Positions 52,068-60,448 of a stretch of DNA of 64,000 bases are shown piece after piece. The notes under the pieces are model-generated. The model was not told the DNA's origin and did not search any database. It saw only the letters and a program-made list of their open reading frames with translations. Made by a program: the position numbers and the translations under genes. The stretch is taken from NCBI RefSeq assembly GCF_030812855.1, contig NZ_JAUSTK010000005.1, forward strand, positions 1 through 64,000, in the 5' to 3' direction. The first letter of the stretch is position 1, and every line of letters begins with the position of its first letter. This DNA is from Paenibacillus wynnii (GTDB taxonomy: Bacteria > Bacillota > Bacilli > Paenibacillales > Paenibacillaceae).

Positions 52068-52643
52068 TCATTTTTGTATGGTTGTTACAATTCCATTCTC
52101 CAAGTATACATATTTGCCATCACCATAAACCCATTGTTCTGAGATATTGTTTTCTGTAATTGTTTTATTAATGTCTTTCGGCAATCCCCAACTAGATGTT
52201 TTAAGTTGTTCTTTCGTTTCCCCAATAGCGGGTGGTTGATTAGCATATTTAGCATTTTCAATTTGTCTTCTTTGTTCATTTATTGCCATAGTATCTTTCA
52301 TATATCTTTCTGCAAACTCTAAATTATATTTGCGAGGTATTGAATCAAAGTAAAATCCTGCTTCTTCACGATCATACTCAAGATATGAAATCATGGCTTT
52401 GGCAAAAGAGTAGTATGCGTCAATTTCTTCATTACCACTCTGTAAAATCAAAGTCTTATCAGCGACAGTTGAGTAATCTTTTTTATCAAGTAACGTGTTT
52501 AATTCATTTTTAAATTCATCTGTGAACTCAACATGATTGCGCTCTTCGGTTATTCTTTGATGAATGGCTTGTGCATTCTTTATGCTTATTACCATAAAGA
52601 TCACAATAATGATTGCAGAAACAATAATAATCTTTTTCTTCAT
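52068..52643 (-). CDS. Membrane-anchored protein with QWVYG module (copy 1)
   Basis: 191 residues. One N-terminal membrane helix (IIIVSAIIIVIFMVISI) anchors an extracellular helical part. The C-terminus ~145-191 reads TSSWGLPKDINKTITENNIS, then EQWVYGDGKYVYLENGIVTT, a BamE/SmpA-like module, clearly paralogous to the C-terminus of the gene at 53797. It has its own terminator and lies under a copy of the repeated upstream element (52667-52740). No phage structural role is indicated. It is probably an accessory (moron-like) gene. Confidence 0.6.
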   Translation of the reverse strand: MKKKIIIVSAIIIVIFMVISIKNAQAIHQRITEERNHVEFTDEFKNELNTLLDKKDYSTVADKTLILQSGNEEIDAYYSFAKAMISYLEYDREEAGFYFDSIPRKYNLEFAERYMKDTMAINEQRRQIENAKYANQPPAIGETKEQLKTSSWGLPKDINKTITENNISEQWVYGDGKYVYLENGIVTTIQK

Positions 52644-52666
52644 AACAAAAACATCCCCAATTCACA

Positions 52667-52740
52667 TTTTACCTAAATTCTACCATCCGAATTATTGTAG
52701 GTATATAGAATCAGATAAATAAAATGGTTAGTGGTTTGAA
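52667..52740 (-). promoter_or_regulatory. Repeated upstream element, copy R1
   Basis: Minus-strand order: ACCACTAACCAT, TCTGATTCTATATACCTA, a variable stretch of about 10 bp, then GATGGTAGAATTTAGGTAAA. The same blocks occur at 53708-53780 and 54411-54481. TATACC-N17-TAGAAT could be a non-canonical promoter. The element ends 24 bp before the start of the 52068-52643 gene. Confidence 0.7.
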
Positions 52741-52770
52741 GATAATTGGGGATTGGGGATTTTAGGCATA

Positions 52771-52794
52771 TAAAAAGACATCACATGGATGTCT
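52771..52794 (-). terminator. Intrinsic terminator of the 52.8-53.3 kb gene
   Basis: AGACATC/GATGTCT stem (52776-52794) with a minus-strand T-run. Confidence 0.75.
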
Positions 52795-52806
52795 AATTTA
52801 CTAATT

Positions 52807-53316
52807 CTATTCAAAATACTTATTTAAATTATTTGTTATTTCCTCCTTAATTATCAAGATATCTTCTGGGCTGATATGCGCTCCATTTTCGATTATGTAT
52901 TCACCGTTTTCGTTTTTGTCTAATAGTGGTTCCTTATATTTTGTTCCATCAATGATAACAGTAAATATACTTGCCAAATCCAAAAGCGAATCAAATTTGT
53001 TATCATCATCCATAGAGAGTTGAGCACTGGTTTGTATGATATTCAATGCAACTAATATTTCATTGTCCATTTCTATTAGATTAGTATCTTTATCCCTATT
53101 GTTATATTTATTCACGATAGAAGTGTAAACCTTACTAATTGCATCCTCAACAACTGTATCATCAATAATAGATGCATATTCTTGTTTTAGTTTCAGATCA
53201 TCGAAGATAGTAATCATATCCCCGTTTCCACTTCCTGAACACCCAACAATCCCCAAAACCAAAACAAAGGTTATCATGCTTACGAGAATTTTCCTAATCT
53301 CATTAATCCGTTTCAT
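52807..53316 (-). CDS. Lipoprotein of unknown function
   Basis: 169 residues starting MKRINEIRKILVSMITFVLV with lipobox GIVGC near residue 26, so it is a membrane-anchored lipoprotein. The mature part is acidic and helical. No family was recognised. It follows the SHOCT-like gene by 34 bp, probably in one transcript governed by the R2 element. It terminates at 52771. Confidence 0.6.
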   Translation of the reverse strand: MKRINEIRKILVSMITFVLVLGIVGCSGSGNGDMITIFDDLKLKQEYASIIDDTVVEDAISKVYTSIVNKYNNRDKDTNLIEMDNEILVALNIIQTSAQLSMDDDNKFDSLLDLASIFTVIIDGTKYKEPLLDKNENGEYIIENGAHISPEDILIIKEEITNNLNKYFE

Positions 53317-53350
53317 ACTCTGCTCCCATTTTTACAGATTTATTGTATTT

Positions 53351-53689
53351 TTACTCTTCTACATATTTACTGATATAAGAAGCATATTTTTTTCTTACAG
53401 ATTCTTTTTTTAACTCATACTCTTGTTCGCTAATCATTTCTTGATCAAATAATCTTTTTAAAGTATCTAATTCTTTGCTGGCTCTCGTAGCAGAAGCCTT
53501 TGCTTGTTCAATTTCTAATTGTCTTAGACTTTCTTTTTGATGTTTTATAAAAGCGATAATAAATAAGACAATGGCTGGAATAACGAATATAACTGGAAGG
53601 AAACTTTCTTTTCCAAATATGATAATAGATAAAAAACCAATAATGGAAACGATGATTGCTGTCCAAGTAATTTTATTTATCCCATTCAC
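53351..53689 (-). CDS. Two-helix membrane protein with SHOCT-like tail
   Basis: 112 residues from GTG 53689, seven bases after GGAGG. Two membrane helices (WTAIIVSIIGFLSIIIF, VIFVIPAIVLFIIAFI) are followed by a coiled helix and LKRLFDQEMISEQEYELKKE, a SHOCT-type oligomerisation motif. Function is unknown. The R2 element lies just upstream. Confidence 0.6.
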   Translation of the reverse strand: MNGINKITWTAIIVSIIGFLSIIIFGKESFLPVIFVIPAIVLFIIAFIKHQKESLRQLEIEQAKASATRASKELDTLKRLFDQEMISEQEYELKKESVRKKYASYISKYVEE

Positions 53690-53707
53690 TGGATCACCTC
53701 CCATACA

Positions 53708-53780
53708 TTTTACCTAAATTCTACCATCAGCAAGGAAATAGGTATATAGGATTAGAAAAATATATGGTTAGTGGTCTGAA
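53708..53780 (-). promoter_or_regulatory. Repeated upstream element, copy R2
   Basis: Same blocks as R1 (ACCACTAACCAT, TCTAATCCTATATACCTA, GATGGTAGAATTTAGGTAAA), 19 bp upstream of the GTG at 53689. Confidence 0.7.
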
Positions 53781-53796
53781 AGTATCGGTTAACTAT

Positions 53797-54390
53797 CTAT
53801 TCTTGTATTGCAGTTACAATTCCATCGTCCAAATAAACAAATTTATTACTTCCATAAACCCATTGCTCGGACACACCATACTTAGTAGTGGTTTTATTTA
53901 TGTCTTTTGGCTTTCCCCACAATGTATTAAGAAGTTCATCTTCTGACATTCCAACAAAGGGGAGAGACATGTCAATTGTTTCACTTTCTTCAACTTTAGG
54001 TTGGCGATTAAATGAGTCGTATTCATTGTCAAAATTGCTAACAAACGAATCCATCTGTTCCTTAAAGTCTCCATCGTAATTTTCTAGTTGTAGTTTGATT
54101 TCGTCAACTATACCTTTTAATTCATCATAATTTTCTTCGCCATTCATAATGCCTACATTAAAACCGATTCTTAAGTCTATGTACGAGGCTAAGAGACTAA
54201 ATTTTTCATTTGTTCTTAAATTGTCTTCATCTAGATATCTCTTAGCGCTAAACCAATTTTCTGACTGTATAGACTCATATAAATTATTTTTAGACAGGTG
54301 TGTACTTTCTCCATCCCCACACCCACTAATCCCCACAACAAATATCAATCCAGCAATACCCATCACAAGACTTTTCCTCAGTGTATTCAC
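53797..54390 (-). CDS. Lipoprotein with QWVYG module (copy 2)
   Basis: 197 residues from GTG 54390, with AGGGGG upstream. Signal peptide RKSLVMGIAGLIFVVGISGC ends in a lipobox. The C-terminal 45 residues (LLNTLWGKPKDINKTTTKYG, then VSEQWVYGSNKFVYLDDGIV) match the 52068-52643 protein, including WG.P.DINKT and QWVYG. The central parts differ, so the two genes share a domain and probably a duplication history. The R3 element lies upstream. Confidence 0.65.
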   Translation of the reverse strand: MNTLRKSLVMGIAGLIFVVGISGCGDGESTHLSKNNLYESIQSENWFSAKRYLDEDNLRTNEKFSLLASYIDLRIGFNVGIMNGEENYDELKGIVDEIKLQLENYDGDFKEQMDSFVSNFDNEYDSFNRQPKVEESETIDMSLPFVGMSEDELLNTLWGKPKDINKTTTKYGVSEQWVYGSNKFVYLDDGIVTAIQE

Positions 54391-54410
54391 CTACCAAACC
54401 CCCTAATGCG

Positions 54411-54481
54411 TTTTACCTAAATTTTACCACCATGCAATATGTAGGTATATAGGATTAGAAAATAATATGGATAGTGGTTTA
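54411..54481 (-). promoter_or_regulatory. Repeated upstream element, copy R3
   Basis: Same blocks as R1/R2 (ACCACTATCCAT, TCTAATCCTATATACCTA, GTGGTAAAATTTAGGTAAAA), 21 bp before the lipoprotein start. Confidence 0.7.
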
Positions 54482-55007
54482 AAAATAGGGAACAATTCCC
54501 TTTTTTTATTTTTTTTAGTTCATGGGTAAACCCATATGCTAGAGCACTCTTTTTAAAGTTTGGGGTAACGGATTGAATCCTCCCCCTTACTGGACTACCA
54601 GATCATATGTATAATAGTACAAATCAGCGTCCAGAATCAGTCAATTGGATAATATTAGTCGATATTTAGACCACTAACTAGACTCTATAGTGTCCTAAAT
54701 GGTATAGAAGATATATTCTATACCATTTAAGCCCTGTAGTTACCGTATAACTATACTTATAAGGTATTTAGAGAGGAAATAGGCTTTAAATGGAATAATA
54801 TGGTGATAATAGATCAAATTTAATGAAAAATTGACAGAGAAATGAACAAAAATTTCTGAATACCCTATATAATATTGACCAGCGGCACACCTATAATAAT
54901 CATATATATAAGTGTGCGCGAATCAACATTGTTCCACGGGAAATGTTCCACGATATATCTACTCTTATGTATTACAAGTCCCATCTACATAATCGTAGTC
55001 ATTACCA
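54482..55007. other. About 525 bp noncoding between portal and accessory genes
   Basis: It contains a terminator-like hairpin AGGGAA/TTCCCT with T-run (54487-54510). A perfect 14-bp inverted repeat TAAATGGTATAGAA / TTCTATACCATTTA with spacer GATATA lies at 54697-54730. Two direct copies of TGTTCCACG are at 54930-54938 and 54944-54952. No ORF is supported. Confidence 0.6.
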
Positions 55008-56324
55008 TTAATCTTTATTTCCATCATCGACAACAGTATCACTCTTTACCGTTTCTTCACTTAATCTTACCAATTCGCTATTCACATCTGTTGTATACGG
55101 AGAGTGTCCTAAGATACTTTCTATACTAATGGCTCCCATATCCTTTAACACCTGCAGATTGTCTATGATATCCTTCTCAGATTGTGGCATAGCATACTGG
55201 AACACGATATCCAAGGTATCCCATTCAGCATCTACAAATACAATACCCTGCATCTCTAACAATCTTCTAATCTTATCATTACGTTGCTTCATGCCTTCTT
55301 TAATATACTTCTCACCGATCATGGCTTTGATATTCGATAATGAGAACAAAAGTTTAATTGAAACTTCACTCAAATTTGAAATATCAGTCTTCCCAAGTAT
55401 AATCCCAGGCGTTCCACTCACATCAAGTAGACTCATCATAAGATGCTTATATAACGTCTCAAACGCTTGATGATCAAATTGATTCTGTTCAAATGTAAAC
55501 TCTGCATCTGAATCCAGTACCAATCCAGCACCAACTATTGATGTAGGTAGTTTGTCACCTGTAAGTTGCTGCCCTTTAATCACAGGAATCCCTGTAATGT
55601 GCTTATAGAAAGCATCCGTACTCTTACTAATCAAATCCTCCATAGAATCCAATATACTCTTATAGTCTAACAAATCACTTCGTCCAAACACATCATCAAT
55701 AGGATTATCATTCCGATACAAGACAGGCAATCCACTCAGATTAGCAAATGATCCACGACTCTGTAATGTTCCACCAGAATTAGAATACTTCTCAACTCTA
55801 TCTTCATAGTAGACATTATAAAATGTCACATTGCTAACTGTATACGACTCAACGAATGCAATGTATTCATTCTCAGAGGATACAACAGGGAAGGAGTCTG
55901 CCACATCTATTAGTTTACTTGTAATCTTGCCATCCTTAACATAAACATACTCGTATGAATTGCCATAACGATTAACACTATGTACTAAATCAAAGTCGAG
56001 TTTATCATATCCGTTCTTGTAAACACTTTTAACGGCTTCTACAACACTCTCATTGCCTGTTAGAGTGACCTTATTCCCAATCAGGTATGCTGTTCCAAAT
56101 TCTAACAATCTCTTTGCATATTGCAATACAATCCGTCTAGGAACAAACTCTTTACCGTTAAACATCTCATTGGGTCTGGTACTGATATCGTGCAAACCTG
56201 ATATGTATTCTTTAATATCAAGAATCCCCATAACTCTCATCTGATTGTTTACTTCATTTACATACTCCACGAACCATTGATTGCTATATCCAAAGTCATT
56301 AATAAACTCTTCAATTTTACTCAT
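55008..56324 (-). CDS. Phage portal protein (SPP1 gp6-like)
   Basis: 438 residues from ATG 56324 (AAAGGAGC upstream), which avoids overlap with the terminase stop. Segments RRIVLQYAKRLLEFGTAYLI, LPVLYRNDNPIDDVFGRSDL, LISKSTDAFYKHITGIPVIK and LLDVSGTPGIILGKTDISNL are typical of SPP1-type portals, including GTPGI in the stem region. Twelve copies form the DNA entry channel of the capsid. It follows the large terminase, the expected order. Confidence 0.85.
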   Translation of the reverse strand: MSKIEEFINDFGYSNQWFVEYVNEVNNQMRVMGILDIKEYISGLHDISTRPNEMFNGKEFVPRRIVLQYAKRLLEFGTAYLIGNKVTLTGNESVVEAVKSVYKNGYDKLDFDLVHSVNRYGNSYEYVYVKDGKITSKLIDVADSFPVVSSENEYIAFVESYTVSNVTFYNVYYEDRVEKYSNSGGTLQSRGSFANLSGLPVLYRNDNPIDDVFGRSDLLDYKSILDSMEDLISKSTDAFYKHITGIPVIKGQQLTGDKLPTSIVGAGLVLDSDAEFTFEQNQFDHQAFETLYKHLMMSLLDVSGTPGIILGKTDISNLSEVSIKLLFSLSNIKAMIGEKYIKEGMKQRNDKIRRLLEMQGIVFVDAEWDTLDIVFQYAMPQSEKDIIDNLQVLKDMGAISIESILGHSPYTTDVNSELVRLSEETVKSDTVVDDGNKD

Positions 56325-56338
56325 CTCACACGCTCCTT

Positions 56339-57922
56339 TTAGACATACCATTTGTTATTTTTCATTGCTTGGACTGCTAATGAATGACTGATAACCAAGT
56401 CATCATGATTGTTTTTCCCTTTGACGTTGCCCATTTTGCCGTTTTGCTCAACAAAAAGAATCATTTGTTGTAAGGTGTCCTTATCTTCAACAAGGATTAA
56501 ACCTTTCTCAAATGATTCCTTATAGTCACTTATCATGATTGCTTTAGTTTTATCCGTAGTAAGCCAACCAAGGATAAATTTCTTATTACCCTTTTGGTCA
56601 AACGTTTTATGTTTATATAAATTCATGTAACTGTAATCGTTTCTAAGCCGCTCAATGACGGGTAAGCCATAACTGTTCTTTTCAACGGCAAGGAAGGCGT
56701 AGTTATAATAGCGTCCAACTGCATTTAGGAACTCTGCAAACTCATACACGCTCACTTTATTATTAGCAAATGCTAACGCCTGAACTCCATCAGAATCCAT
56801 TAACGATAAACTTGATGAGTCACCACCTGAACCACTAGAAACGTCACTACCACCGTAATATTTAACATTACGTTTAGGCAAATGGTAGACATTCAAACCT
56901 CTGCCGATGTATTTGAGTAACGTTTCAGGTAATTCAGTTTTCAATTCATCTCTGGAGAGAGGAGGGAGGAGATTCTCAATGCGTTCAAGAATCTTAGATT
57001 GATCAAATACATTCTGACCACTCGTTTTAAATGCTTCTTCTGGATAGGAGGGATACTCCGTTTGAAAGTCAATCAATTGCATAGAGGATAGTTTCCACTG
57101 TCTCCACATCAACATTCTTAAATTAGCGCCCATATTATGTATTCGTTTTTCTTCATCCGTTAAATCTTTTGCCATTAACCGTTGACCCTTGTTATTTAAC
57201 TTAAACCATTCCTCGGCAGTATCATGTTCAAATCTAAACTGTTCTTTATAAGCATCAGAAGTCCAGCCATAGAAGAATGCCTTATAGTTGGTTTTACCTT
57301 TCCAACTCTTCATAAACAACTCATAGTAATAGTTTGCTGTACCGTTAGCCGTTGTCTCAATTACGAGCCTACTTGTATTATTCTTGGCTAGTGCTTGCTC
57401 TAAACTCGTTAATACTTTTGTTTGGTCGCCACCATAGAACGCCATCTCACTAATCAATATGTATTGGAATGTCGATCCCCGACCAATAGATTTACCGTCA
57501 CTGGCTGCCACTTGTACCCTTGATCCATTCTCTAACACTAATTCCCCTCGGTTGTCTCTCATCGTCTTAGGGAAGGGGTATTTTTCTCTTGGAAGGTTAT
57601 CATTCATAAACTTTAATTTTTCAAAAAGGGATGTTACAGACTCACCAGACAAAGATACAATCATATAGTTTGTATTGGGATACTTGACCGCATTGTACAA
57701 ACAGATTCCCAGAGACATTGTGGAGAATCCGATCTGTCTTGACTTGGCAATAATATTAAACTTTTGCATCGTATCTACAAACTCGGCTTGTTCTTTATTT
57801 AGCAGGAAGGGAATAGTATTACCTTCATTGTCAACGATCTTGATGAAATTCTTGGCAAACGCCTTGAAATCATCCATAACCATATCAAATTTACTTTTCT
57901 TTTTAACCGCTGCTACTACCAT
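56339..57922 (-). CDS. Phage terminase large subunit
   Basis: 527 residues. The ATPase part has Walker-A-like AKSRQIGFST near residue 60 and Walker B with catalytic acid in YILISEMAFYGGDQ. The C-terminal RNase-H-like nuclease has VKYYGGSDVSSGSGGDSSSL, YAFLAVEKNSYGLPV and HDDLVISHSLAVQAM, giving the three acidic metal ligands. The motor packages phage DNA into the head through the portal encoded next. RBS AAAGGAG. Confidence 0.9.
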   Translation of the reverse strand: MVVAAVKKKSKFDMVMDDFKAFAKNFIKIVDNEGNTIPFLLNKEQAEFVDTMQKFNIIAKSRQIGFSTMSLGICLYNAVKYPNTNYMIVSLSGESVTSLFEKLKFMNDNLPREKYPFPKTMRDNRGELVLENGSRVQVAASDGKSIGRGSTFQYILISEMAFYGGDQTKVLTSLEQALAKNNTSRLVIETTANGTANYYYELFMKSWKGKTNYKAFFYGWTSDAYKEQFRFEHDTAEEWFKLNNKGQRLMAKDLTDEEKRIHNMGANLRMLMWRQWKLSSMQLIDFQTEYPSYPEEAFKTSGQNVFDQSKILERIENLLPPLSRDELKTELPETLLKYIGRGLNVYHLPKRNVKYYGGSDVSSGSGGDSSSLSLMDSDGVQALAFANNKVSVYEFAEFLNAVGRYYNYAFLAVEKNSYGLPVIERLRNDYSYMNLYKHKTFDQKGNKKFILGWLTTDKTKAIMISDYKESFEKGLILVEDKDTLQQMILFVEQNGKMGNVKGKNNHDDLVISHSLAVQAMKNNKWYV

Positions 57923-57942
57923 GAATACTCCTTTCTGAACGC

Positions 57943-57972
57943 AAAAAAGGACTCAACAATTTAGTCGAGTCC
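57943..57972 (-). terminator. Terminator between holin and large terminase
   Basis: Minus-strand GGACTC/GAGTCC stem followed by TTTTTTG. Confidence 0.75.
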
Positions 57973-57995
57973 AGTTCATACATTCCTATGTATTA

Positions 57996-58409
57996 TTATT
58001 CAACCTCTGATTTATCCTTATTTTTCAGTACTAGAATCAAATCCTTAACTTTGTCAGGTAATTTAATTCCAAGTTTACCGCCATTTTCAACAATACTCAC
58101 CAGTTCCACAACAACGAATGCACCTGATATTCCGTCTGTGATTATTCCATTGCTCCCCAATACAGCAGATTCAACCATGAACACAGCGCCGATCAATAAA
58201 ATTACATATGTTTTCCGAATCAATCCCAATGTACCGATTCGACTGTTTATATTCTTCTCATATATACCGACCATGAAACCTGTTATGAAATCTATCATCA
58301 TCAAACCTATGAGCACCGTGAAAACTAATCCAAATCCACCTATCATCCATGACACTAATCCTGTGACAATTCCAATTGTTGATTTAATAAATATATCTGT
58401 TCGTTCCAA
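57996..58409 (-). CDS. Phage holin (toxin-secretion/lysis holin family)
   Basis: 137 residues from TTG 58409 behind AAAGGAGGTG. Membrane segments include TGLVSWMIGGFGLVFTVLIG, IDFITGFMVGIYEKNINSR and ILLIGAVFMVESAV. The DFITGFxxG-type block and the late GGKLGIKLP are typical of class-II holins. It would permeabilise the membrane so an endolysin can reach the wall. No lysin gene is visible nearby, which is unusual. Confidence 0.85.
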   Translation of the reverse strand: MERTDIFIKSTIGIVTGLVSWMIGGFGLVFTVLIGLMMIDFITGFMVGIYEKNINSRIGTLGLIRKTYVILLIGAVFMVESAVLGSNGIITDGISGAFVVVELVSIVENGGKLGIKLPDKVKDLILVLKNKDKSEVE

Positions 58410-58652
58410 TTTGACACCTCCTTTACTTTGGATTACGGATTCATCGTCAACCGCAAAATGCGTAAGACAACTAATTTTAAAGCAGTCAAACTCACTCTCT
58501 AAGGTTGGGGAGTCAGATTCAATAACAAATCGCTACTGAGACTCTTAAACTCAATAATGATGATAGAAGTGGAGTAGAGGAGGTGTCTTTGCAAAATGAC
58601 AAGACACCTCACTTACTGTTGGCAGAGTAAAATTATTTAACTCAACGCTACT

Positions 58653-59045
58653 CTACAACTCCAAATCATCATCCTTGTCATTTTCATCCTCATCAGCCGC
58701 AAAGAATTTCTCTGCTTCCTTGTTATGCAAATTAATCTCTTTCATCAGTTTGAGCATCATCTCAATATCTTTAGGATTGGGATCTGATTCAACTTTCTTC
58801 TTCAAATTCTCATATATCGTCAACAAATCATTTGCCTGTTTCGCTGCTAAGACAATTGAAACGATATGTTTATATTCAGGACTCCGCTCCCAACGATAAT
58901 ATGTACCCATGCCTTTTAAATCCACTTGTTTCAGAAACTCTTCCTCAGTCATATTCCGTTCATGTTGCATCCAGATATTGAATTTGTACTTTATGTATAG
59001 TTGCTTCTTATATGGTAGTTTCTTTAACACATCATAAATTGTCAT
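58653..59045 (-). CDS. Possible phage small terminase / HTH protein
   Basis: 130 residues. The N-terminus (LPYKKQLYIKYKFNIWMQHE, EEFLKQVDLKGMGTYYRWER) resembles helix-turn-helix small-terminase-like proteins of the phBC6A51 type. The C-terminus is very acidic (AADEDENDKDDDLEL). Gene position before holin and large terminase fits a small terminase subunit, but this is context-based. Starts at ATG 59045, RBS AGGAGGTTAAG. Confidence 0.5.
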   Translation of the reverse strand: MTIYDVLKKLPYKKQLYIKYKFNIWMQHERNMTEEEFLKQVDLKGMGTYYRWERSPEYKHIVSIVLAAKQANDLLTIYENLKKKVESDPNPKDIEMMLKLMKEINLHNKEAEKFFAADEDENDKDDDLEL

Positions 59046-59049
59046 GAAC

Positions 59050-59202
59050 TTAACCTCCTGTAACGATACGGTAGATACCCTTGATTAGATCACGAATACT
59101 AAATATTAGATTGGAAAGCATATATCCAAAACAAATATAAACAATCACCATTACCAATTTTACGAACGCTTTATCCATTACCTTTTTAATTTTACTCATC
59201 AT
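59050..59202 (-). CDS. Single-helix small membrane protein
   Basis: 50 residues from ATG 59202 (AAAGGAGATAAT upstream), with a second ATG next to it. One membrane helix (LVMVIVYICFGYMLSNLIFSI) and a short basic tail. Unknown role. It is 4 bp upstream of the small-terminase candidate and probably cotranslated. Confidence 0.55.
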   Translation of the reverse strand: MMSKIKKVMDKAFVKLVMVIVYICFGYMLSNLIFSIRDLIKGIYRIVTGG

Positions 59203-59237
59203 ATTATCTCCTTTGATTTCCTTATAATTGAATAACA

Positions 59238-59268
59238 AAAAAGAAGGGTCGATTGCTCACCCTCCCAA
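59238..59268 (-). terminator. Terminator of the Rep-like gene
   Basis: Minus-strand AGGGT/ACCCT stem followed by TCTTTTTTG. Confidence 0.6.
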
Positions 59269-59326
59269 TTACCCTACCTATATAGTTGACGTTCGGATTC
59301 ATAGAATTACTGTTATGAATTGACAC

Positions 59327-60217
59327 TTAGAATGGATTGTCGTCACTCAAGTTCAGGTAGTCATTCAATGGTTCATAATCTTCCTGTTCTTCTATGACGA
59401 TATCATCAGAGTTTAATTCATCATCAATAAAGGGGTTAGCACTTGTTTTGACTTTATTCTTTCTTTCCTTTTGTTTGTCCCATTTTTTGATATTCTTATC
59501 AATAATTGATTTGAATGATTCTCTCAAACTATCTAAAGTAGTGATATTACCGAAAATAACATGCTCAAACCGATAAGACATTTTCTTGACACCGTTTATC
59601 GTCCGTGTTCCGTTTTGTCTATACTCTGAACCCATCAATCTCATACGGTTGAGCGTATGAACCATCTTATGTACCTTATCATTGGAGAACCCTAAAGTGT
59701 CAGCCATTTTATTAATAGACATCCAACATTTTCTCTCGTTGTTGTTACTATACTTACGAATTAAACAGTAAAAGGCAATCTCGGAACATCCTAAACCATT
59801 ATCTAAGTAATATTGCATTAATTTCAAATCAATACTAATATAATGGTCTGCATCTGTAACAGGAGCATCGTATTCATTTCCTTTGTTCCCTTTTTCTCTC
59901 TTTGTATTGGGAAGATCAAGCGCTGTAACAAGCATAAATCCGTCATCTTCATATCTATCCCATCTTGTGACAGAGCATTGAATAACTTTGTAACGAATAA
60001 GAATTTTAAACAACTCTTTAGTTTTATCAATAGTAAAACCCGTTTCTTTCTTCAGCATTTTCATGCTGGTTGCAAAAGTACATTTATCTTGATTATAAAT
60101 ATGGTATCTATACAGTGTTAGATAAAGAAGGAAAGCGTCTGCACCAACCTTGCTAAAAATATTACCTTTGTCAAACCAATTAGATTTAACCTTAATATGA
60201 CTATCTACAAATTTCAT
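59327..60217 (-). CDS. Two-winged-helix replication-initiator-like protein
   Basis: 296 residues. Two helix-turn-helix modules follow each other: residues ~24-85 (VGADAFLLYLTLYRYHIYNQ, MLKKETGFTIDKTKELFKIL) and ~135-210 (LGCSEIAFYCLIRKYSNNNE, INKMADTLGFSNDKVHKMVH). A basic linker and an acidic tail follow. Tandem winged helices are the architecture of Rep_3/RepE-type initiators. Its gene starts immediately downstream of a cluster of six direct repeats (60449-60766), the position of iterons. It could otherwise be a phage regulator. Confidence 0.55.
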   Translation of the reverse strand: MKFVDSHIKVKSNWFDKGNIFSKVGADAFLLYLTLYRYHIYNQDKCTFATSMKMLKKETGFTIDKTKELFKILIRYKVIQCSVTRWDRYEDDGFMLVTALDLPNTKREKGNKGNEYDAPVTDADHYISIDLKLMQYYLDNGLGCSEIAFYCLIRKYSNNNERKCWMSINKMADTLGFSNDKVHKMVHTLNRMRLMGSEYRQNGTRTINGVKKMSYRFEHVIFGNITTLDSLRESFKSIIDKNIKKWDKQKERKNKVKTSANPFIDDELNSDDIVIEEQEDYEPLNDYLNLSDDNPF

Positions 60218-60448
60218 TAACGCATCTCCTGACTAATTTATAAATCTATAATGAATAAAGTTGAATAAGGGCAGAGAATTAAAATACAATTAATACATGT
60301 TCAAGCGCTTTTGACCTTAATCTTTAAGGTTTACCTCTATTGAACTTAATCCTTAAACGAAGTTGAAATTTAATAACTAGGGAATAAGCGTAGCGTTACA
60401 CTAGGAAATATTAGTATATTTATATCTAGTTATTATATATATTAATAA

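Noticed and set aside
54525..54610. tRNA-like sequence on the minus strand (GGATTCAATCC with flanking GGGG/CCCC)
   Set aside because: No matching acceptor strand, no D-arm, and the anticodon arm does not fold with a 7-nt loop.
57988..58539. Plus-strand ORF opposite the holin
   Set aside because: Shadow of the holin and its leader, with Pro/Thr-rich sequence typical of antisense reading.
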